A stretch of 5,219 bases of DNA, taken from contig JAAYVT010000026.1 in NCBI GenBank assembly GCA_012517025.1, positions 1-5,219 of the forward strand. Direction: 5' to 3'. Every line of letters begins with the position of its first letter. The stretch's first letter is position 1. Shown here in pieces: positions 1 to 4,318 of the stretch. The stretch comes from Phyllobacteriaceae bacterium (GTDB lineage: Bacteria; Pseudomonadota; Alphaproteobacteria; Rhizobiales; Ancalomicrobiaceae). A model generated the notes under the pieces. It saw nothing but the letters and a program-made list of their open reading frames with translations. It was not told where the DNA came from and did not search any database. A program made the translations under genes and the position numbers.

Positions 1-132
1 CGCCTCGACCGGGCGGCCGAGGGCGCGACGGGTGCCACGTCCCTCGACGGCGAGGGGGGTGGCGGCGGCGCGGGCGGTCGCCACGATCTCGACGAGGTCG
101 GTCTCGTCGCAGGGAGCGAGGACGGTCGCCAT
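1..132 (-). CDS. glcE: Glycolate oxidase FAD-binding subunit GlcE, N-terminal part
   Basis: Only the first 44 codons are in the window, and the gene continues beyond base 1. GlcE is the second FAD-binding subunit of the membrane-associated glycolate oxidase GlcDEF, which oxidises glycolate to glyoxylate. The visible translation begins MATVLAPCDETDLVEIV and contains GRGTRRALGRPV at residues 31-42. This matches the start of the PCMH-type FAD domain, and the LGRPV stretch is also present near the N terminus of E. coli GlcE. The ATG (132-130) shares one base with the glcD stop (TGATG junction), which implies translational coupling. A modest GAGG at 138-141 lies 5 nt upstream. The assignment rests on this short homology plus its position directly after glcD. 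Most of the FAD domain and all of the C-terminal part are missing because of the window edge, not because the gene is broken. Confidence 0.85.
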   Translation of the reverse strand, partial: MATVLAPCDETDLVEIVATARAAATPLAVEGRGTRRALGRPVEA

Positions 133-1625
133 CAGAACCTCGGGATCTCGGGGAAGGGGAGGTCACCCGACCGGACGTGCATGAAGCCCATCTCGGCGCA
201 GCGGTGCAGGGTCGGGAAGACCTTGCCGGGGTTGAGGCGGTGGTTCTCGTCGAAGGCGCATTTGACCCGCTCCTGTTGGCCGAGATCGACCGCGTCGAAC
301 ATCTCACCCATCAGGTCGCGCTTCTCCACCCCGACGCCGTGCTCGCCGGTGAGCACGCCGCCGACCTCGACGCAGAGCCTGAGCACGTCGGCGCCGAAGG
401 CCTCGGCCTTCTCGGGGTCGCCGGGGATCGCCGCATCGTAGAGGATGAGCGGGTGGAGGTTGCCGTCGCCGGCGTGGAAGACGTTGGCGACGCGCAGGCC
501 GTGCTTCACGGCGAGCCCGTCCATCCGGTCCAGCACCTCGGCGAGGCGGCCGCGCGGGATGGTGCCGTCCATGCACAAATAGTCGGGGCCGATGGCGCCG
601 ACCGCCGGGAAGGCGTTCTTGCGGCCGAACCAGAAGCCGAGCCGTTCGGCCTCGGAGGTCGAGACCCGGCACGAGGTGGCACCGTTCGCCACCGCGATCT
701 TTTCGACCTCCGCGACGAGGTGGTCGACTTCGGCGCTGGTGCCGTCGAGTTCGACGATGACGAGGCCCTCGGCGTCTTGCGGATAACCGCAGGGCTTGAA
801 GGCTTCGGCGGCGGCGATCGCGGCGGCGTCCATCATCTCCATGCCGCCGGGGATGATGCCGGCGGCGATGATCGCGGCGACGCAGTCGGCGCCGGCCTTC
901 ACGCTCGGAAAGCCGAGGAGGACGCCGCGCGCCGTCTCGGGCTTCTGCAGGATGCGCACGGTGACCTCGGTGACGACGCCGAGCAGCCCCTCCGAACCGG
1001 TGACGAGGCCGAGGAGATCGTAGCCCTCCGAATCGAGATGCTTGCCGCCGAGGCGGACGACCTCGCCGCCGATCAGCACCATCTCGACGCCGAGGACGTT
1101 GTTGGTGGTGAGCCCGTATTTCAGGCAATGCACGCCGCCGGCGTTCTCGGCGACGTTGCCGCCGATCGAACAGGCGATCTGCGAGGACGGGTCGGGGGCG
1201 TAGTAGAAGCCGCGATGCTCGACGGCGCGGGTGATGGCGAGATTGGTGACGCCGGGCTGGACCCGGGCGACCCGGTTTTCGAAATCGACCTCGAGGATCC
1301 GATTGAATTTGCCCATCGCGAGCAGGATGCCGTCGGCCAGCGGCAGCGAGCCGCCGGAGAGCGAGGTGCCGCCGCCGCGCGGGACGACCTTGACGTTCAT
1401 CTCGGCGGCGAGCCGCATCACCGCGACGACTTCCGCCACGGTCTCGGGGAGGACGACCACCAGCGGCTTCTGCCGATACATGGTGAGAGCGTCGCATTCC
1501 CAGGGAGCGAGTTCGCGATCGAGGTGGACGACGTTCTCAGGCTTCACGATCCGTTTCAGCCGGGCGACGAGATCGTCGCGCGCGGCGAGGATCTCCGGCT
1601 CGGGCAGCGGCATCAGCAGCGACAT
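132..1625 (-). CDS. glcD: Glycolate oxidase FAD-linked subunit GlcD
   Basis: This is the catalytic FAD subunit of glycolate oxidase, which oxidises glycolate to glyoxylate and works with GlcE and the Fe-S subunit GlcF, passing electrons to the respiratory chain. At 497 residues it is full length (E. coli GlcD is 499). The PCMH-type FAD-binding domain covers roughly residues 50-230, with PRGGGTSLSGG at 82-92, PDPSSQIACSIGGN at 145-158 and VTGSEGLLGVVTEVT at 208-222. The C-terminal FAD-oxidase domain follows, with NVFHAGDGNLHPL at 381-393, TGEHGVGVEK at 426-435 and LNPGKVFP at 464-471. The tail LPFPEIPRF closely resembles the E. coli C terminus (LPFPELERF), so this is GlcD rather than a generic D-lactate dehydrogenase or D-2-hydroxyacid dehydrogenase. 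The start at 1625 is supported by a strong Shine-Dalgarno; an internal ATG four codons later (MPLPEPE) is less well placed. The gene lies 298 bp downstream of glcB and overlaps glcE by one base. Confidence 0.97.
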   Translation of the reverse strand: MSLLMPLPEPEILAARDDLVARLKRIVKPENVVHLDRELAPWECDALTMYRQKPLVVVLPETVAEVVAVMRLAAEMNVKVVPRGGGTSLSGGSLPLADGILLAMGKFNRILEVDFENRVARVQPGVTNLAITRAVEHRGFYYAPDPSSQIACSIGGNVAENAGGVHCLKYGLTTNNVLGVEMVLIGGEVVRLGGKHLDSEGYDLLGLVTGSEGLLGVVTEVTVRILQKPETARGVLLGFPSVKAGADCVAAIIAAGIIPGGMEMMDAAAIAAAEAFKPCGYPQDAEGLVIVELDGTSAEVDHLVAEVEKIAVANGATSCRVSTSEAERLGFWFGRKNAFPAVGAIGPDYLCMDGTIPRGRLAEVLDRMDGLAVKHGLRVANVFHAGDGNLHPLILYDAAIPGDPEKAEAFGADVLRLCVEVGGVLTGEHGVGVEKRDLMGEMFDAVDLGQQERVKCAFDENHRLNPGKVFPTLHRCAEMGFMHVRSGDLPFPEIPRF

Positions 1626-1629
1626 CGGT

Positions 1630-1638
1630 CTCCTCCCC
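1630..1638 (-). promoter_or_regulatory. Ribosome binding site of glcD
   Basis: The minus strand reads GGGGAGGAG followed by ACCG and the ATG at 1625. The GGAGG core (1636-1632) lies 6 nt from the start codon, which is near-ideal spacing. This supports the first Met rather than the Met four codons downstream. Confidence 0.75.
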
Positions 1639-1667
1639 GGGGTCTTGCGTGTTTTCCCGATTGTTGG

Positions 1668-1690
1668 CTCGAGACGCCGCCGGCGTCGAG
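1668..1690. repeat. Short GC-rich inverted repeat upstream of glcD
   Basis: GACGCC (1673-1678) and GGCGTC (1682-1687) form a perfect 6-bp stem with a 3-nt loop. CTC (1668-1670) and GAG (1688-1690) extend it if GA at 1671-1672 is bulged. No T tract follows on either strand, so a classical intrinsic terminator is unlikely. It lies 43 nt upstream of the glcD start and would sit in the leader of any glcB-glcD read-through mRNA. At this GC content short stems also arise by chance. Confidence 0.35.
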
Positions 1691-1784
1691 AGGGCGTCGG
1701 GGCCCCCCTTCCTTCTCCCCTCGCGGGACCTTCGCAGTATTCGAACGGAGCTCGGGCGCCGGCACTCCGACGATACCTCTTCCG

Positions 1785-1905
1785 CCGTCATCCCCGGCGA
1801 GCGGAGCGAGGGAAGGGGATCCATCGGCGTCGCCTCTTGTCGATACGCCGGTGGGTTCCCTTCCCCTGCGCGCACCTTTCGGTGCGCTTCGGCCGGGAAC
1901 GACGG
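1785..1905. repeat. REP-like inverted-repeat element between glcB and glcD
   Basis: This 121-bp palindromic element fills much of the 298-bp gap between glcB and glcD. The outer arms are 1785-1798 (CCGTCATCCCCGGC) and 1892-1905 (GCCGGGAACGACGG), which match as inverted copies at 12 of 14 positions. The inner arms are 1810-1822 and 1853-1865 (GGAAGGGGATCC-like against GGGTTCCCTTCCC), which match at 11 of 13. The left half also carries GAGCGGAGCGAGGG, and the right half a separate hairpin in the same relative place. A CGTCATCCC-type end with a GGGATCC-type inner edge resembles intergenic palindromic repeats common in Hyphomicrobiales; that comparison is from memory, not from a search. The rest of the gap (1626-1784 and 1906-1923) shows no convincing gene, only GC-rich runs such as GGGGCCCC at 1699-1706 and a short TTCG/CGAA inverted repeat at 1731-1745. 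Confidence 0.6.
1870..1887 (-). other. RNA hairpin with GAAA tetraloop in the glcB-glcD spacer
   Basis: On the minus strand, the sense strand for glcB and glcD, the sequence is GCGCACC-GAAA-GGTGCGC. This is a perfect 7-bp stem closed by a GNRA-type tetraloop, a particularly stable RNA fold. It starts 37 nt after the glcB stop codon and sits inside the right half of the inverted-repeat element. There is no U tract, so I do not call it an intrinsic terminator. It could protect the glcB mRNA 3' end or mark a processing point in a read-through transcript. Confidence 0.5.
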
Positions 1906-1923
1906 GGGGTGGGAGGTCCGTCC

Positions 1924-4077
1924 TCAGCCCCGCGCCTTGGCCTCGCGGCGATAGGCGGTCAGGACGAACTCGGTGTAGCCGTTCGGCTGGGCGCGACCCT
2001 CGAAGACGAGCGCGCGGGCGGCGCGGAAGGCGGGGCCGTCGAAGCCCGGCGCCATCGGCCGATAGGCCGGATCGCCGGCGTTCTGACGGTCGACGACTTC
2101 CGCCATGCGGCGCAGCGCCGCCTCGACTTCGGCCTCGGTCACGACACCATGGGCGAGCCAGTTGGCGACGTGCTGCGAGGAGATCCGCAGCGTCGCGCGG
2201 TCCTCCATCAGGCCGACGTCGTGGATGTCCGGCACCTTGGAGCAGCCGACCCCGAGGTCGACCCAGCGCACGACGTAGCCGAGGATGCCCTGGGCGTTGT
2301 TGTCGAGTTCCTCGCGGACTTCCTCCGGCGAGAAGTTCGACTTCGCCAACGGGATGGTCAGCAGCGTGTCGAGCGAGGCGGGGGCGCGACGGGCGATCTC
2401 GGCGCGGCGGGCGGCGACGTCGACCTCGTGATAGTGCAAGGCGTGCAGGGTCGCCGCGGTCGGCGAGGGCACCCAGGCGGTGGAAGCGCCGGACTTCGGG
2501 TGGCCGACCTTCTGGGTCAGCATGTCGGCCATCCGGTCGGGCGCCGCCCACATGCCCTTGCCGATCTGGGCTCGGCCGGGAAGCCCCATCGCCAGACCGG
2601 TGTCGACGTTGAGGTTTTCGTAAGCCCCGATCCAAGCCTCGTTCTTCATCAGCGTCTTGCGGACCATGGCGCCGGCTTCCATCGAGGTGTGGATCTCGTC
2701 GCCGGTGCGGTCGAGGAAACCGGTGTTGATGAAGAAGACGCGGTGACGCGCCGCGTCGATGCAGGCGGCGAGGTTGGCCGAGGTGCGGCGCTCCTCGTCC
2801 ATGATGCCCATCTTCAGGGTGTTGCGCGGCAGCCGGACGAGATCCTCGACGCGGGCGAAGAGTTCGTCGGCGAAGGCGACCTCGGCGGGCCCGTGCAGCT
2901 TCGGCTTGACCACGTAGACCGAGCCGGCGCGCGAGTTCCTGGTCTCGTGCGTGCCGAAGAGGTCGTGGCGGGCGATGGCGGCGGAGATCGCCAGATCGAT
3001 CATCGTCTCGGGCATCTCGGTGCCGTCGGCGGCGCGGACCATGTCGGTCGTCATGTGATGGCCGACGTTGCGGACCAGCATCAGCGAGCGACCGGGAAGC
3101 GTCAGCGTGCCGCCGTCGGGACGGCCCCAGACGCGATCGGGATGGAGACGGCGGACGACCTCGCGACCGCCTTTGACGAAGGTGTCCTCGAGCGTGCCCT
3201 TCATCAGGCCGAGCCAGTCGCGATAGACGCGGACCTTGTCCTCGGCGTCGACGGCGGCGACCGAATCCTCCATGTCCATGATGGTGGAGAGCGCCGCCTC
3301 GAGCACGACGTCGGCGATGCCGGCGGGATCGGTCGCCCCCACCGAGGTCGAGCGATCGACGATCACCTCGGCGTGCAGGCCGTGATGGCGGAAGAGCAGA
3401 GCGGTCGGGCGCTCGTGCTCGCCGCGGAAACCGGCGAAGCCGGTCGGATCGGCGAGATCGGTCTCGCGATCGTCGGAGAGCGACAGGCGCAGATCGCCGT
3501 TCTCGACCGAGAAGCCGACGACGTCGGACCAACCGCCGCTCGCCAGCGGCGCGATGCCGTCGAGATGGGCCTTGGCGGCGGCGACGACGCGGGCGCCGCG
3601 CGCCGGATCGAAACCGCCCGCCGCCGGCAGATCGCCGAGCGCGTCGGTGCCGTAGAGCGCATCGTAGAGGCTGCCCCAACGGGCGTTGGCGGCGTTGAGC
3701 GCATAGCGCGGATTGTCGATCGGCACGACCAGCTGCGGGCCGGACATGAGCGCGATCTCGGGATCGACGTTTTCGGTCGCGACCGGGCGGGCGGCGGGGG
3801 CGGGGACGAGCCAGCCGATCTCCTCCAGGAAGGCGCGGTAGGCGGCGGCGTCGTGCGGGCGGCCATGGCGCTCGCGGTGCCAGGCGTCGATCTTCGCCTG
3901 CAGGGCGTCGCGGGTGGCGAGGAGGGCGGCGTTCTTCGGCGCGAGGTCGCGCAGCAGGGCGGCGAGGCCGGACCAGAAGGCCGCCGGCTCGAGCCCGGTC
4001 TCCGGCAGCGCCTCGCGCTCCACGAAGGCGACGAGACGCTCGTCGATCGACAGATCCTCGATGCGGACATGGGCCAT
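1924..4077 (-). CDS. glcB: Malate synthase G
   Basis: This enzyme condenses glyoxylate with acetyl-CoA and water to give (S)-malate and CoA in the cytoplasm, feeding the glyoxylate made by glycolate oxidase into the TCA cycle. At 717 residues it has the length of the monomeric G isoform (E. coli GlcB 723), not the roughly 530-residue A isoform. The motif order is right for the family: MDMEDSVAAVDAEDK at 267-281, GRSLMLVRNVGHHM at 329-342 (Arg336, equivalent to catalytic Arg338), MGIMDEERRTS at 423-433 (Glu428, a Mg ligand), FINTGFLDRTGDEIH at 449-463 (Asp456, a Mg ligand) and GCSKVPDIHDVGLMEDRATL at 611-630 (Asp626, equivalent to the catalytic base Asp631). All these residues are intact, so the enzyme should be active. 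The Cys equivalent to E. coli Cys617 is present (Cys612), but the region of Cys688 has none. The start at 4077 has a good ribosome binding site. The gene is first in the minus-strand cluster and divergent from the IclR-family regulator. Confidence 0.98.
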   Translation of the reverse strand: MAHVRIEDLSIDERLVAFVEREALPETGLEPAAFWSGLAALLRDLAPKNAALLATRDALQAKIDAWHRERHGRPHDAAAYRAFLEEIGWLVPAPAARPVATENVDPEIALMSGPQLVVPIDNPRYALNAANARWGSLYDALYGTDALGDLPAAGGFDPARGARVVAAAKAHLDGIAPLASGGWSDVVGFSVENGDLRLSLSDDRETDLADPTGFAGFRGEHERPTALLFRHHGLHAEVIVDRSTSVGATDPAGIADVVLEAALSTIMDMEDSVAAVDAEDKVRVYRDWLGLMKGTLEDTFVKGGREVVRRLHPDRVWGRPDGGTLTLPGRSLMLVRNVGHHMTTDMVRAADGTEMPETMIDLAISAAIARHDLFGTHETRNSRAGSVYVVKPKLHGPAEVAFADELFARVEDLVRLPRNTLKMGIMDEERRTSANLAACIDAARHRVFFINTGFLDRTGDEIHTSMEAGAMVRKTLMKNEAWIGAYENLNVDTGLAMGLPGRAQIGKGMWAAPDRMADMLTQKVGHPKSGASTAWVPSPTAATLHALHYHEVDVAARRAEIARRAPASLDTLLTIPLAKSNFSPEEVREELDNNAQGILGYVVRWVDLGVGCSKVPDIHDVGLMEDRATLRISSQHVANWLAHGVVTEAEVEAALRRMAEVVDRQNAGDPAYRPMAPGFDGPAFRAARALVFEGRAQPNGYTEFVLTAYRREAKARG

Positions 4078-4083
4078 GGTCGT

Positions 4084-4089
4084 CTCCTT
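4084..4089 (-). promoter_or_regulatory. Ribosome binding site of glcB
   Basis: AAGGAG on the minus strand lies 6 nt upstream of the ATG at 4077, a near-consensus Shine-Dalgarno at ideal spacing. It fixes the glcB start, giving the N terminus MAHVRIEDL. Confidence 0.8.
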
Positions 4090-4090
4090 C

Positions 4091-4114
4091 GGACAAGTGG
4101 GGCGGACAGGTGGG
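4091..4114. repeat. Direct repeat in the glcB leader
   Basis: GGACAAGTGGG (4091-4101) and GGACAGGTGGG (4104-4114) on the plus strand match at 10 of 11 positions with a 13-bp period. In the glcB sense direction they read CCCAC(C/T)TGTCC, and the second copy abuts the Shine-Dalgarno. A tandem pair this close to the start could be a protein-binding site or an mRNA element. It could also be a chance or slippage repeat. A short inverted repeat CGCGA-TCG-TCGCG (4119-4131) lies just upstream in the same leader. Confidence 0.4.
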
Positions 4115-4148
4115 TGCGCGCGATCGTCGCGGGCTTTCGAGTGCGGCG

Positions 4149-4177
4149 AGAATGACCGAGGCGAGGGGCGGGGTCAA
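4149..4177 (-). promoter_or_regulatory. Candidate sigma70-type promoter of glcB
   Basis: On the minus strand TTGACC (4177-4172, 5 of 6 to the -35 consensus) is followed by a 17-bp spacer and CATTCT (4154-4149, 3 of 6 to the -10 consensus). Transcription would begin near 4142, giving a leader of about 65 nt. The -35 and spacing are good but the -10 is poor. That is common in high-GC alphaproteobacteria and in activator-dependent promoters, but it keeps this call tentative. The candidate IclR-type box at 4184-4206 lies immediately upstream of the -35. Confidence 0.35.
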
Positions 4178-4183
4178 TTTTTC

Positions 4184-4206
4184 TGGAAATGTTTTTCATT
4201 TTTCCG
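4184..4206. promoter_or_regulatory. Candidate IclR-type operator
   Basis: An AT-rich inverted repeat stands out in a GC-rich background. The outer arms are GGAAA (4185-4189) and TTTCC (4201-4205), and the inner arms are AAATG (4187-4191) and CATTT (4197-4201) around TTTTT. The left side, TGGAAATG, matches the left half of the E. coli IclR operator consensus (TGGAAATNATTTCCA, recalled), although the arms here are further apart. It lies 7 bp upstream of the candidate glcB -35 and between two divergent genes, one of which encodes an IclR-family protein. That suits a site where the regulator acts on glcB and possibly on itself. No binding data are available from sequence alone. Confidence 0.45.
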
Positions 4207-4233
4207 TCGACAGCAACCAACCGGCTGATCGAG

Positions 4234-4252
4234 AATGAAAAAGGCGATTTCC
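4234..4252. promoter_or_regulatory. Inverted partial copy of the operator-like box
   Basis: AATGAAAAA (4234-4242) is the exact inverse of TTTTTCATT (4192-4200), and ATTTCC (4247-4252) is the exact inverse of GGAAAT (4185-4190). The two blocks are 4 bp apart here but 1 bp apart in the first box. Together they make a 15-bp inverted repeat with a 33-bp gap. It may be a second, weaker regulator site. It overlaps the ATG at 4235, which is one reason to doubt that ATG as the regulator's start. Confidence 0.3.
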
Positions 4253-4256
4253 GCAG

Positions 4257-4280
4257 GGTTCGGACGGGACCGTGCGAACC
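4257..4280. promoter_or_regulatory. 24-bp near-perfect palindrome before the regulator gene
   Basis: The left half is GGTTCGGACGGG and the right half is ACCGTGCGAACC. As inverted copies they match at 10 of 12 positions (GGTTCG/CGAACC and ACGG/CCGT). The palindrome is centred 50 bp upstream of the preferred start at 4319. A third, direct half-site GTTCG follows at 4297-4301. It could be an autoregulatory operator of the IclR-family protein. In RNA it could also form a hairpin in the regulator's leader. Confidence 0.5.
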
Positions 4281-4301
4281 GATTTTTCGGTCGGCTGTTC
4301 G
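4275..4301 (+). other. Alternative hairpin next to the regulator's ribosome binding site
   Basis: ACCGA (4278-4282) and TCGGT (4287-4291) make a perfect 5-bp stem around TTTT. Separately, CGAAC (4275-4279) can pair with GTTCG (4297-4301). Both use bases that also form the right arm of the 24-bp palindrome, so in an mRNA the folds would exclude each other. The GTTCG arm directly abuts the AAGGGGAG ribosome binding sequence. Regulation through RNA folding is inference only; the stems are short. Confidence 0.25.
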
Positions 4302-4315
4302 AAGGGGAGCGAGGA
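4302..4315 (+). promoter_or_regulatory. Ribosome binding site deciding the start of the IclR-family gene
   Basis: AAGGGGAG (4302-4309) lies 9 nt, and AGGA (4312-4315) 3 nt, before the ATG at 4319. The alternative in-frame ATG at 4235 is preceded by CCGGCTGATCGAGA, which lacks a clear Shine-Dalgarno. This favours 4319. Confidence 0.5.
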
Positions 4316-4318
4316 CGG

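Noticed and set aside
1641..1690. Possible separate glcD promoter on the minus strand (TCGACG, 18 bp, AACAAT)
   Set aside because: Each hexamer matches only 4 of 6 consensus bases and the spacing is off-optimal. A separate promoter is plausible given the 298-bp gap, but this match is too weak to annotate.
1537..1875. 112-codon minus-strand frame crossing the glcB-glcD gap
   Set aside because: It spans the repeat element and overlaps the 5' end of glcD out of frame. I saw no usable ribosome binding site and no recognisable family, so I treat the gap as noncoding.
177..2612. 811-codon open frame on the plus strand, antisense to glcD and part of glcB
   Set aside because: It lies opposite two genes with clear family motifs. 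Its product is a low-complexity Asp/Ala/Gly/Val-rich then Arg-rich chain, as expected of an antisense shadow at high GC.
1231..4155. 974-codon open frame on the plus strand, antisense to glcB
   Set aside because: Same reasoning: it is the mirror of a strongly conserved malate synthase, with no recognisable domain and a composition explained by the sense codon bias.
1613..4177. 854-codon minus-strand frame overlapping glcB in another phase
   Set aside because: Extremely Arg/Pro-rich translation in an alternative phase of glcB. It is an artefact of the G/C-rich third positions.
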